A stretch of 64,000 nucleotides of DNA from JACRCT01 sp049841135 (GTDB lineage: Bacteria > Myxococcota > Myxococcia > Myxococcales > UBA5297), in assembly GCA_049841135.1 (NCBI GenBank), contig JASGHK010000005.1:3348001-3412000 (forward strand). Reading direction: 5' to 3'. Every line of letters begins with the position of its first letter. The stretch's first letter is position 1. A model generated the notes under the pieces. The model was not told the origin of the DNA. It saw only the letters and a list, made by a program, of their open reading frames with translations, and searched no databases. Below, piece after piece: positions 27,302 to 38,570 of the stretch. Made by a program: the position numbers and the translations under genes.

Positions 27302-28292
27302 GTGCCGGCGAAATCCATGATCGTCATCGACGGCAACGACGGGACCGGCAAGAGCACGCTGGTCAAGGCGCTGGACGCACTCGGCTTCGTGGTGAGGGAC
27401 CGCGGGCTGCCCACCAAGGCGACCGACGACGGCGTGCCGCCGCGCGAGACCTGGCCCAAGGGCGAGCGCTACCTCGTCCTCGACGTGCCGGTGGAGGTCA
27501 GCCGGCAGCGCCTGGCGGCGGCGGGCAAGGACCTGAACGAGCGCTACCACACGGTGGCGGACCTCACCTTCTACCGGGAGCGCTACGTCGGCGTGGCCAA
27601 GGGCTTCGGCGTCGAGCTCATCGACTCCTCGGGGCCCATCGAGCAGACGGTCGCGCGCGCCTTGATGCAGCTGGGGCTGTCGGGACCGCTGCGCGTCGGC
27701 GTGCCCAAGGGTCGGCTGCTGCCGGCGATCGCCAAGATCCTCGAGGGCGCCGGGGTCGACTTCTCGCCGATGGCGCCGCGCCGAGCTCTCGCTCACCGTG
27801 GGCGGCGTCCGCTACTACCTGCTCAAGCCGCGCTCGATTCCCCAGCTGGTCGCGCTCGGCTTCCTCGACGCGGGCTTCTGCGGCCGCGACCTGGTGATGG
27901 AGAGCGGCTACGGCGATCGGCTGGAGGTCTTCCACGACCTCAAGATCCAGAAGGTCGCGCTGTGCGTCGGCGCGGCGAGCGCGGATCTCCTCAGCCAGCC
28001 GCCGAACCGCCCAGTGGCCATCGCCACCGAGTTCCCGCACCTCGCCTCGAAGTGGGCGTGGTCGAAGAACCTAAGCCACATCATCCTCACGAGCTGGGGC
28101 TCGACCGAGGCGTGGGTGCCGGACCTCGCGGACGTCATCGTGGACGTGGTGGAGACGGGCGACACGCTGAAGGCCAACGGGCTGGCGCTGTTGGAGACGC
28201 TGCTCGAGAGCACGACGGTGATGATCCAGCGAACGGGCGGGGTTCTGGAGCACACGAAGATCGCCCAGGCGATCCGTGGGGAAAAGGCATGA
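27302..28292 (+). CDS. Thymidylate-kinase-like P-loop domain fused to HisG (ATP phosphoribosyltransferase), one +1 frame disruption
   Basis: GTG at 27302 or ATG at 27317. Residues 5-122 resemble a shortened dTMP kinase: P-loop GNDGTGKSTL, LDVPVEVSRQRLAAAGKDL, and the typical tail LIDSSGPIEQTVARAL. About 70 middle residues of a normal kinase are absent. Without any stop this continues into HisG: LRVGVPKGRLLPAIAKILEG, a 1-base insertion near 27780 next to GAGCTC, then LLKPRSIPQLVALGFLDAGF and the PRPP motif ADVIVDVVETGDTLKANGL. Joined it is about 329 residues. The HisG part is the short form, which in other bacteria needs HisZ; none is visible here. HisG condenses ATP with PRPP. The kinase piece may bind or supply its nucleotide. 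The stop overlaps the next ATG by 4 bases. Confidence 0.85.
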
Positions 28293-29086
28293 AAGCGGAC
28301 TGGGACGAGCTGAGCGAAGAGGAGTTCCTGAGGCTGCCGCTGGTGGTGGAGGGCGAGAGCAAGCACATCCGGCTGCTGGAGAAAGGCCTGGTGCTCATCA
28401 AGCTCAAGCCGACCATCTACTCGTTCACGCAGAACCGGGCCGGAGTGGTTCCGGGCTCGGACGTGTTGCGGCTGAAGGCCACGAAGATCTTCTTGAACGT
28501 GCTGCGCGAGGCGGGCCTCCCACACGCGTACCGGGAGGTCGGCGAGCGCTACATCCTGTCCGAGCTCGTCGAGAAGCCGCCGCCGATCGAGACCATCGTG
28601 AAGGCGTTCCACTCCGGGACCAGCAAGCACCGCTACTTCGGGATGGCGGGTACGCCGGTGCGGCCGAGCCACCCGTTCTTCGCGGGCAAGACGTTCGGTC
28701 CCGACGACGGCTACCCGGCGCCCATCGTGCGCTTCGACTGGCGCAATCCGATGAAGCACCCGGAGACGGGCAAGTGGCTGGCGGACGAGGTGCTGGGCGA
28801 CGAGATGGCGGACTGGTTCATCGACGTCGCCGAGGCGCGGATGACTGCGCGGCGAGTTCACAAGGCTCTGCAGGACTTCCTGGGCGCGAGAGACATCGTG
28901 CTCTACGACCTGTGCCTGTTCATCACCGAGGACGGCAAGAAGGTCTACGGGGAAATCAGCCAGGACTGCGGGCGGTTCAGGCACTTCGATTTGGGGAGCC
29001 TCGACAAAGATGTGTGGAGGGCGGGCGGGAGCTCGGAGCAGGTGTTGGAGAAGTGGCGGATGCTGCTGACGAGCCTCACCCCCTGA
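28289..29086 (+). CDS. PurC-like SAICAR synthetase family ligase
   Basis: 265 residues. Recognisable PurC elements are the ATP-binding start VVEGESKHIRLLEKGLVLIK, SELVEKPPPIETIVKAFHSGTS (compare the PLEVVVRNxxxGS motif), RFDWRNPMKHPETGKWLADEVL, the helix EARMTARRVHKALQDFL and the metal/ATP motif YGEISQDCGRFRHFD (compare DEISPD). PurC joins aspartate to CAIR with ATP; here several substrate loops differ, so another amino acid or acceptor is possible. A general purine-synthesis role would be unusual because no other pur genes are near. Coupled to HisG by ATGA; the stop codon lies inside a palindromic repeat (29073-29115) that probably ends the operon. Confidence 0.8.
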   Translation: MKADWDELSEEEFLRLPLVVEGESKHIRLLEKGLVLIKLKPTIYSFTQNRAGVVPGSDVLRLKATKIFLNVLREAGLPHAYREVGERYILSELVEKPPPIETIVKAFHSGTSKHRYFGMAGTPVRPSHPFFAGKTFGPDDGYPAPIVRFDWRNPMKHPETGKWLADEVLGDEMADWFIDVAEARMTARRVHKALQDFLGARDIVLYDLCLFITEDGKKVYGEISQDCGRFRHFDLGSLDKDVWRAGGSSEQVLEKWRMLLTSLTP

Positions 29087-29115
29087 CCCCCTCTCCGGCT
29101 TCGCGGAGAGGGGGA
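29073..29115. terminator. CCCCCTCTCCG palindromic repeat at operon end
   Basis: Arms CCCCCTCTCCG and CGGAGAGGGGG (29087-29097 and 29104-29114) around GCTTCG, preceded by CCTCACCCCCTGA. The TGA within this leader is the stop codon of the PurC-like gene. It belongs to the family at 20079, 32743, 48865 and 49010. Confidence 0.7.
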
Positions 29116-29137
29116 ACTCGGCTCGGGGCCTGGGGGG

Positions 29138-29974
29138 ATGACTGCATCCAAGTCGATGGCCATCCAGTGGACGGACTGGTCCCACGGATGGGAGGCTGCC
29201 GCGGGAGGCGAGATGGCCCGAGAGCGTGGCAACGCGGGACGCAAGTCCTTGAGCGAGTCCAAGGTCCGCGAGTTGGTTCGGATCGAGCGAAGTGGCGGGC
29301 GAGGTCCTAGGTTCGAGCGAACCTGGAGACTGGCCCAGCAGGCCCACCTGGAGATTAGCTGGCCGCTCGAAACCCCTTTCTTCGCTGCCGAATGGAGCAT
29401 CTCCCTTGGCGGAAACCGCTTCAAGGTCAGAGCGGTTGCGAGCTTCCACAGGAAGATCAAAGACGCCGTCGTCACCGTCGAGCTCCAGGCTCCCAAGGCG
29501 GTCGGCTTCGAAGCGTTGCGACAGTCTGCTTGGTACCGCCGGGTCGACGAATCCCTGGGGCAGAGCTACGGGCGCTGGGAGGAACTTGACGACGCGGACT
29601 CGGTCACATCGTGGAGGGTCCTCCAGAGATGGAACACAGCCAGCCCCGAGTGGCTGCTGGAGGAGATGGACCGAATCGCCAAGATCTTCGGTGATCGCTC
29701 GCGATGCCGACCGGGGTTCGCTCGGGGCAGGGACGATCGTGAATGGAGGACCATCGAGAAGATCGTCGTGGATGGCGGCCCATGGAGCCCTGAGACCATT
29801 TCTTTCGGGACCAACTGGGGTGGGCGTTGGAAGTGGCACATCCAGACGAGCCTTTCCTTCCACTTCTCCGACTCGGCCATGTCCTCCGTCGACCTGACCC
29901 TGCAGGCCTTCCTGAGGCGTAGACAGCGCGGAAGCAGCAAGTGGCTCGCCGGGATCTCCAAAGAAGCTCGATAA
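29138..29974 (+). CDS. Hypothetical protein
   Basis: 278 residues from an ATG that follows GGGGGG. No signal peptide, membrane segment or known motif. It is Arg/Trp-rich with alternating charged stretches, for example FERTWRLAQQAHLEISWPLE, AAEWSISLGGNRFKVRAVAS, and DAVVTVELQAP. The local base composition is visibly less GC-biased at third positions than in neighbouring operons, consistent with recent acquisition. It lies between the His/PurC-like operon and the aat gene. I do not recognise it. The frame is the longest uninterrupted one here, but the coding evidence is moderate. Confidence 0.5.
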   Translation: MTASKSMAIQWTDWSHGWEAAAGGEMARERGNAGRKSLSESKVRELVRIERSGGRGPRFERTWRLAQQAHLEISWPLETPFFAAEWSISLGGNRFKVRAVASFHRKIKDAVVTVELQAPKAVGFEALRQSAWYRRVDESLGQSYGRWEELDDADSVTSWRVLQRWNTASPEWLLEEMDRIAKIFGDRSRCRPGFARGRDDREWRTIEKIVVDGGPWSPETISFGTNWGGRWKWHIQTSLSFHFSDSAMSSVDLTLQAFLRRRQRGSSKWLAGISKEAR

Positions 29975-30026
29975 AGCGGGTTTCGCTCGGAGCGGCGTCG
30001 AGAAGGACGCGGTCTGTCATCGAAGC

Positions 30027-30788
30027 GTGCCCAACACCTTGCCCCAGATCGCGAGCGAAGCGGCTCTCATGGACAAGGTGCTCGAGAGCGCAGGCTTGCG
30101 AGCAATCACCCGGGAAGAGGCATCGGAGCGCACCGTGCGCGAGGCATTCGGGCCCTGGTGTCCGGTCATCAGAGGGGTGAGACCTGGGATGGCGCGACGT
30201 CTACACTTCCGCGGCCAGGTGGCCTTCGGAGGCAGGCTTGATCCGGATGACGCGCTCACGGCTTATCGAACTGGTGCCTATCCGCGTTCCGGCCGAAAGC
30301 CCATTCCCTGGATGAGCCCAGACCCGCGGGCGGTCTTGTTCCCGGGCAAGTTCAAGGCTCCGAAGGTGCTGCGACAGACACGAGACTTGGGAGAGTTTGA
30401 AGTCACCTGGGATGAGGACTTCGCCGGAGTCATCAGTGCATTTGCCAAGAGCAAATGGATCTCGCCCAGCATGGCTCGCTGCTACGACGAGCTTCACCGG
30501 CGCGGCGTCAGCCACAGCATGGAGGTCTGGAAGGATGGCGAGTTGGCCGGCGGCCTGTTCGGGATAGAGGTCGGCGGCGTCTTCTCCGTCGCTGCCGCCT
30601 TCAGCCGCGAGGCGAGTGCGGTAGAGCTCGCGCTCTGGGCGCTTACCGAGAGGGGCTATTCCTGGATCGACTGCCAGGAAAAGAAGACGGTATGGGGCCA
30701 CTTGGGCGTACGGCCGGTGTCGCGCGACCGCTACCTCAAGATGCTCAAAGCCGAGCTGGGCTCGGAGTGGCGAGAGCCGCTAGCGTGA
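30027..30788 (+). CDS. aat: Leucyl/phenylalanyl-tRNA--protein transferase, C-terminus altered by an IS insertion
   Basis: 253 residues from GTG 30027 (ATG 30069 is an alternative). It aligns by eye with Aat: FGGRLDPDDALTAYRTGAYP, the diagnostic WMSPDPRAVLFP, KVLRQTRDLGEFEVTWDEDF, the KSKWISPSMARCYDELHRRG stretch, EVWKDGELAGGLFGIEVGGVF and WIDCQEKK. Aat adds Leu or Phe to N-terminal Arg/Lys of proteins, marking them for ClpS/ClpAP (N-degron pathway). The usual catalytic-core motifs are divergent (SVAAAFS for GESMFS). The last codons and stop come from the IS1634-type element: its left end (CTAG) starts at 30780, right after Glu-Pro. Without the element the frame would run on beyond 32708. Confidence 0.85.
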   Translation: MPNTLPQIASEAALMDKVLESAGLRAITREEASERTVREAFGPWCPVIRGVRPGMARRLHFRGQVAFGGRLDPDDALTAYRTGAYPRSGRKPIPWMSPDPRAVLFPGKFKAPKVLRQTRDLGEFEVTWDEDFAGVISAFAKSKWISPSMARCYDELHRRGVSHSMEVWKDGELAGGLFGIEVGGVFSVAAAFSREASAVELALWALTERGYSWIDCQEKKTVWGHLGVRPVSRDRYLKMLKAELGSEWREPLA

Positions 30789-32701
30789 GTTCCCGGGATT
30801 CTCACCGCTGAGCGCTCCTTTTACGAGTGAAGGAGCGCTTGGCGGGTATTCCGAGTGTGGCGCCTAACTCGGGTCTTTCCGCAAGCCCGAGAGCGCTCAG
30901 CATTGCTCGCTGAAGTTCGGAGCGAGCCGAGGGGATCCAGCGGTCTTCGGCGAGCGCCCGGAGGGCGGGTGGGGCCTCGGGACCGTAGCTGAGCTTCACG
31001 CGGCGGATGCCTTGGAGTTGCCCGAGCACCGCGGCGGCAGTGGGGGCCTCGACACCTTTGGCCTTCAGTCTCCTTTGGGCCACCTTCGCCAACATGAGTC
31101 CAAGCACCACGACCAGCGCGTGGGCGCGCAGCGCTGCGTCGCGACGGCAGCGCAGGGGAAGCATCGACACGCCGTTCGCGTCCTTGAGCTCGCGGAAGAT
31201 GCTCTCGTTGTGGCTCTGGACCCGGGAGGCGTGGACGATTTGCTCGGTAGGCCAATCGGTTCGGTCGGTCACCAGCAGGGTGCGGCCCAGCACGAAGTCG
31301 TGGAGCTGCTGCAGGGCCGCCTCCGGCTCTTCGAAGCGGAGCACGGGGGCGTGCTCGCCCTTCTCGACGTGCACCTCAAAGAGCGTCGCCATGTGCTCAC
31401 GCGCGAGCGCCTGCTCGACGCGCCTCTTCACGGAGGCCACGGTGAGCGGCTTGGCGCGGCGCAGCCCCTGGGCCTGTTTCTCCAGCAGCGCCTGGAGTTG
31501 CTCGAGGTCCTGGCGGGCCCGATTTCGGTCCCGCTCGAGGCCAGGACGCTGTCGCTGATGCATCCGCGCCGAGTACTGGTCGACCACGGTTCGCTCGACC
31601 TTGTACACCCGGCAGGTGAGTTGACGGGCGCGGACCTTGCCCTTGAGTGAGCCGCTCAGCATCGGGAGTTCGGAAGCTCTTGAGCGGCGGCAACTCCACG
31701 TGCTTGCACGGCAGGCGCATCACGTAGTGGCGCGCACGCTTGTCCAGCTTGAGGAGCATCTGGCGGCTGATGTTTCCGCCGTCCGCGGCGACCGTCGCCT
31801 CGACCGGCAGCCCCAGTGACTCACAGCGTCGGTCGAGCGCCTTCAGGAAACGCCCGAACGAGGTCACGTCGTTCTCGTTGCCGGGATAGGTGAACGTCAG
31901 CAGAGGCAGCCCATCGTCGGCAGTGACCAGCAGGCCCAAGCCGAGGGCCCGCAGCGGCTTGCCGCTCTTGTTGTGGCCTCGGCGTAGAAGCCGGCTCGGC
32001 GTGCGCGCCCCCGCGAAGCTGTCGAAGTTGGAGCAGTCGAAGGCGAGCGCAGAGAGCGCCACACCCTCGACCTTCACCATCTGTCGGACGACGGCGCTCT
32101 CGATGGCTTCGACCTGCTTCTTGGTGAGTCGCACCAGCGCCTCGCCGGTCCTCCGGTTGTCCAGCTTGGCCGGTGCATCCGGAAACAACTCCGCCAGCGC
32201 CGAGTTCGGGTAGCTCTGCTCGAGCGAGAGCAAGCTGTTGCTGCGCCGAGGAGCCAGGGCGCGGTGGATTGCGGAGAGGACCAGCCGCGCGCCGATCGGC
32301 GCCGCACCGGCCCGCGAGGGCGGACAAATCTCGTCGATGATCTTCTCGATCCCGAGATCGGTCGCGATCTGCGCCAGCACCAGTGCGCCGCCGATTTCCT
32401 GCACGGTCGCCTCGGCAGGAAAGGCGTTGGTCGCGCTCATCTCGACGAGCTCGGCCAGCTTCTGGCGATTGCCGACGTAGACCGTCTGCGCGGTCACGAC
32501 CCGCTTTCCTCGGCGCTCCTTCCTCACCAGGTAGAAGTACTCGCAGCCCTTGATGGTCTTGGTGACAAGATGCATAAGTTAGGTACTACACTGCTCTTTC
32601 ATGGTGCACAACAAGAAACGCACGGCCGTCCCTCTCGGGATCGACCGTGCGTCTTGGAGACAAGCGGCCCGACTGCTACGAAAAGCGGGAACTCACGCTA
32701 G
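30780..32701 (-). mobile_element. IS1634-type insertion sequence, 1922 bp
   Basis: Perfect 16-bp terminal inverted repeats CTAGCGTGAGTTCCCG (30780-30795, and inverted at 32686-32701). The flanking 6-bp direct repeat GAGCCG (30774-30779 and 32702-32707) is the target duplication. It contains one transposase gene on the minus strand (30802-32575) with a single frame break. The insertion is in the 3' end of aat and supplies its stop codon. The 32576-32701 stretch up to the right end has no gene. Confidence 0.9.
30802..32575 (-). CDS. IS1634-family (IS4-superfamily) transposase, one +1 frame disruption
   Basis: Starts MHLVTKTIKGCEYFYLVRKE. Joined across the break near 31655 (GAGCTC read as GAGCTTC in the coding sense) it is 590 residues, a normal IS1634 length. 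The catalytic region shows FDCSNFDSF (first Asp), ATVAADGGN (second Asp) and the C-terminal HNESIFRELKDANGVSMLPL with the glutamate of the Y-(2)-R-(3)-E-(6)-K type motif. Removing the single extra base gives a continuous KSSELPMLSGSLKGKVRAR, so the disruption may be a sequence error rather than inactivation. It moves the element by cut-and-paste transposition. Confidence 0.88.
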
Positions 32702-32742
32702 GAGCCGCGAGGCGTGAATAAGGCAACCAATCCCGCAGGAGT

Positions 32743-32787
32743 CCCCCCTCTCCGCGAAGCCGGAGAGGGGGACAGGGGGTGAGGCTC
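32743..32787. terminator. CCCCCTCTCCG palindromic repeat (inverted orientation)
   Basis: CCCCCTCTCCGCGAAGCCGG then AGAGGGGG, followed by ACAGGGGGTGAGGC. It is the reverse complement of the 29073 copy. It adjoins the stop of the minus-strand sigma factor gene (32789), so it can serve as that gene's terminator. Between the IS end (32701) and this copy there is no gene. Confidence 0.7.
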
Positions 32788-32788
32788 G

Positions 32789-33404
32789 TCACTCCAGCAG
32801 CCCGTCCTTCTTCGCCAGCTCCCGCAGCCGGTCCTTGAGCCGCTCCAGCTTCTTTCTCAGCGCCGCCTCGCGCTTCTTGCGCTCCGCCGCATCCGCATCG
32901 TCGTCCGACAGGATGACGGCGATCTCCGACCAGGGCAGCCCGCGGTCGATGCGCAGGCTCAACAGCGCCTGCTCCTCCGGGCTCAAGCTCTCGCGCAGCG
33001 CCCGCAGCCGGTCCTTCACGTCGGTGCGCAGGAAGGGCTGCGTCGCCGTGCGCACCTGCGCCGCAATCCCGCTGAGCGGACCGGCCTCCGACAGCGGCGC
33101 CTGCCGCCTCGCCCGCGGGCTGCGCAGGTGCTCGAAGCAGATGCGCCGCATCACCACGAACGCCCAGGTCCGGAACGACGACTCGCGCCGGAAGCTCGGC
33201 AGCCCCGCCCAGATCTTCTCGCAGGCCTCCCCGAAGGCGTCCTCAGCGGCGTCCGGCGAGCGCAGCATCGCCGCCGCGAACCGCAAGAGCTCCCGGGCCG
33301 TAGGCGTTCAAGCCGAGCTTCGCCGCCTCGGTCAGATCTCCGGCGGCCAAGCGCTCGCGGATCGTCGCCTCGACGGGGTTCTCGGGGGTGCTCTCGCTAT
33401 CCAT
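32789..33404 (-). CDS. ECF-type RNA polymerase sigma factor (one +1 frame disruption)
   Basis: The natural start is ATG 33404 (MDSESTPENPVEATIRERL). An extra base near 33297, beside GAGCTC, breaks the frame; joined it is 204 residues. Region 2 is AAMLRSPDAAEDAFGEACEKIWAGL with the -10 helix SSFRTWAFVVMRRICFEHLR. Region 4 is RLRALRESLSPEEQALLSLRIDRGLPWSEIAVIL with a C-terminal basic helix. It should direct RNA polymerase to stress- or signal-specific promoters. It is divergent from the Ser/Thr kinase gene at 33466 with a 61-base shared promoter region, a pairing common in myxobacteria, so regulation by or of the kinase is plausible. No anti-sigma gene is adjacent. Confidence 0.9.
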
Positions 33405-33465
33405 TCTTCGGCTCGCTCAGGGGGGCGACGCTACCACGCCCCTGCGGATAAGCTTCCGCCCCGCA

Positions 33466-36079
<2,614 letters not shown>

Positions 36080-36125
36080 CGCCGTGGTGTCGACCAGGTC
36101 TCTGCTGGCTCCATGCCCTCAACTC

Positions 36126-36238
36126 TTAGTCTTCTGCAGCCGGGCCCCACTTTGGTGGTCCCAGGCCTCCGGGCCTGGGTTGTGGACCAGTGGGTGGACG
36201 AAGTGGACTTGGTGGACTCTGTGGACCGGGAGGTCGGA
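36126..36238. repeat. Intergenic hairpin and GTGGACT repeats
   Basis: Around 36147-36180 an 8-bp-stem hairpin (CCCAGGCC...GGCCTGGG) is preceded by CCCCACTTTGGTGG. From about 36180 there are six GTGGAC-type hexamers/nonamers (AGTGGACTTGGTGGACTC). These lie between convergent kinase and lipoprotein genes. The CCCACTTTxGTGG part resembles the second hairpin of the element at 7608, but the rest does not match. Confidence 0.55.
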
Positions 36239-37612
36239 TCACCAGCACGCGGCGCGGCAGGTGGCCGACGCGTCGCTGTCCTCGTCCGGGCTCTGGCAGA
36301 ACCCCGAGGCACACTCGTCCGAAGACCAGCACTCGGCGCCGTTCGCTTGGGGAGCCTGGCAGGTCAGGCCGTCGCAGAAGAACGGCGGGGCGCAGCGCGG
36401 GTAGCCCAAAGTTGAGCACGACTCCCCCAGCCTGGGCAGCGCCGAGCAGGTCCCCGCGTCGCAAGCCAGGAACAGCCGGCACTGCGGCAGCCGCGCGCTC
36501 GAGTCGCAAGCATCGCCCAGCTCGCCGAGCGTCCGGCAAGTGCGGCTGGCCGAGTCACAGGTCAGGCCCGCGGCACAGTCGGAGAGCAGGGCAGAGGGTT
36601 CGCAGGCGTCGCCGGTACCGGCGCGAGCCTCGCAAGTGCCGGCGATGCACAGCGATCCTTCACAGCCCTGGCCCGGCCTGCAGCTCTGGCCCATGCGCCG
36701 CCAGTGCGCTTCGCAGCGACCCGTCTCGGGACGGCAGTCGAAGCCTCGGGCGCAGTCGTTCGAGTCGGCACACGGCCCGCCTTCGCGCGCCTTCTCGGCA
36801 CAGAGCGAAGTCGCCGGGTCGCAGCGCAAGATCCAGTGGCACTCCCGCGAGGTGGCGCAGGCCTCGCCGATTCCGCGCAGCGCCACGCAGACCTGGGTGG
36901 CCTCGTCGCAGCGCGAGGCAGGGTCGCAGGAGGCGACGGCGTCTTGCTCGTTGCTGCAGGCCTCGCCGGCTCCAAGCCAGGCGACGCACGTCCAGCCGGT
37001 GGCGGGAAGATAGGTGCAGGCTCCGGCGGATGGGTCGCAGTCGTGGGCTTCGTCGCAGGGCTCGCCCAATCCGCGCAGCACGGAGACGCACGTTCCTTCA
37101 CAGCCCTGCTTCTCGCATGCCACGTCCGAGCCCACGCAGTTGCCCGATTCGAGGCAGCGGCCACCGACCGCGATGCGCGCAGGGAGAATCGCTTCGACCG
37201 GGCACACGCTCGCCACCTGCGCGACGAGGTCGCTGGCCTGGACGACCGACTCGCAGGGCAAGCCGGCGATGGCGGACAAGCAGGCTTGCCACGCCACGGC
37301 ATCGAAACCCTCCAGTCCTTCTCGAACCGAGGTCTCGGTGGCCGGCCGGTGAAACGGCGAGTGCTTCTCGAGGAACGCGAGGCAGTCGGCGCGCGCGGTC
37401 AGGCCCAGGAGGTTGCAGGCCGCCAGCCGGTCGCAGCCAGCAGAGGCGTAGCGGCTCCGGGACGCGAAGAAGTCGCTGGCGTCAGGAAGCGCGGAGCCTG
37501 CGTCCAGCCCGGGAGGGGAGACCGTCGCCGCGTCGCCCGCCGAGCTCTCGGGGGAAGCCTGGAAGCAGGCTGGGAGCGCCACGAGCAGGAGGGCGAGGGC
37601 AGTGGCGCGCAT
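36239..37612 (-). CDS. Cys-rich lipoprotein
   Basis: 457 residues from ATG 37612, giving a lipoprotein signal (LALLLVALPACFQ, Cys at about 16). Residues 45-150 are a helical domain with scattered cysteines. The remainder consists of about nine repeats of the type GxxCxxSxxCxxxLxCDxxTxxCxxLxxLGExC. Probably an outer-membrane-anchored disulfide-rich protein. The gene ends 2 bases before the next stop's region: the downstream neighbour at 37615 lies immediately upstream in transcription, so the two lipoprotein genes form one operon. Function unknown. Confidence 0.82.
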   Translation of the reverse strand: MRATALALLLVALPACFQASPESSAGDAATVSPPGLDAGSALPDASDFFASRSRYASAGCDRLAACNLLGLTARADCLAFLEKHSPFHRPATETSVREGLEGFDAVAWQACLSAIAGLPCESVVQASDLVAQVASVCPVEAILPARIAVGGRCLESGNCVGSDVACEKQGCEGTCVSVLRGLGEPCDEAHDCDPSAGACTYLPATGWTCVAWLGAGEACSNEQDAVASCDPASRCDEATQVCVALRGIGEACATSRECHWILRCDPATSLCAEKAREGGPCADSNDCARGFDCRPETGRCEAHWRRMGQSCRPGQGCEGSLCIAGTCEARAGTGDACEPSALLSDCAAGLTCDSASRTCRTLGELGDACDSSARLPQCRLFLACDAGTCSALPRLGESCSTLGYPRCAPPFFCDGLTCQAPQANGAECWSSDECASGFCQSPDEDSDASATCRAACW

Positions 37613-37614
37613 GG

Positions 37615-38364
37615 CTAGAAGGTCGTTCCGTCGAAGGCGAAGAGCAGCCACAGCGGCTCGGCCGTCTCGGGGCCCACCACGATCGCCCCGTCGTCGCTCG
37701 CAGCGCCGCCCTGGTTGCGGTGGATGAGATGCGCGCTCGAGGGCCGGTCCTTGCTGGTCGCGTAGATGCTGACCTTTGCGCCTATCTCCAGCCGCGCGGC
37801 CACGAGCTCCACCAGCTCGGTCATCTCGTGTGGGGTGAAGGCGTCGACGTGTGCGCCCAGGTCGCCCGGGTAGTCGACCGCGGCGCCGGGGTGCCAGCCC
37901 TCGGCCCAGGGATCGCCTCGCAGCGCGCGCGGCGTCTCCAGGTACTTGAGCCGCGTGTCGGTGCCGTTGCGGCCGTCGGAGAGGACGTTCACCACCAGCC
38001 GGTACGCCGCACCGTCGACCAGGACCTGGATGACCAGGTGGTCGGCGTTGGGCAGCGGGCACTGCGAGTCGGTCGGCTTGACCACCGCCAGCACGGTGCC
38101 GTCGAGGCGCCCGAAGGCGTTGGTGAGCGCGGTGCCGAAGGTCGAGGCGCAGTTGGCCGCCTTGTCGACGGGGGTCGAAGCGTCGGGTCCGGCGAGGCCG
38201 GCGTCAGGAGCGGGCAGCGGTGCGGCATCGGGCTGCCCGCCAATGGCCGCGTCCAGGCCTGGCTGCTGGGCGGGTTCGGTCGGGCCGCCGCAGCCGGCAC
38301 CGAGAGCGAGGAGGGCACAAAGCCCAGCGAGAAGAGCGAAGTGAGGTTTGGTGGGAGAGTCCAT
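37615..38364 (-). CDS. Putative lipoprotein
   Basis: 249 residues from ATG 38364, which gives LCALLALGAGCGG as lipobox (Cys at about 23). A longer frame upstream has no lipoprotein signal. After a Pro/Ala/Asp linker (about 25-60) the domain from 65 to 245 has strands such as GTVLAVVKPTDSQCP, DHLVIQVLVDGAAYRLVVNV and PLWLLFAFDGTTF. No family recognised. First gene of a two-gene operon with the Cys-rich lipoprotein; 2 bases separate them. An extracellular ligand-binding role is possible but unproven. Confidence 0.75.
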   Translation of the reverse strand: MDSPTKPHFALLAGLCALLALGAGCGGPTEPAQQPGLDAAIGGQPDAAPLPAPDAGLAGPDASTPVDKAANCASTFGTALTNAFGRLDGTVLAVVKPTDSQCPLPNADHLVIQVLVDGAAYRLVVNVLSDGRNGTDTRLKYLETPRALRGDPWAEGWHPGAAVDYPGDLGAHVDAFTPHEMTELVELVAARLEIGAKVSIYATSKDRPSSAHLIHRNQGGAASDDGAIVVGPETAEPLWLLFAFDGTTF

Positions 38365-38570
38365 CGGGGCCTCGAGCGTGGCGGTGACGAGGAGATGGAC
38401 GGGGCTGGCGGCGGATGTGACGCGGCGAAGGAACGATCTTCCAATCCTTGGATTTTGCGGCGGCTTTGGACGGAAGGGTATGTCGGCCAAGACGCCCCAT
38501 CTGGGCCTGCACGCCGGCGCAACTGACGCCCGCGGTGGGCATCCTGAGGCGGGAGAAGGGAGCGTGTCCA

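Noticed and set aside
36126..36180. Third copy of the double-hairpin element
   Set aside because: Only the CCCACTTTxGTGG part matches; the conserved GGCTATCTGC linker is absent, so it is listed only as an intergenic hairpin.
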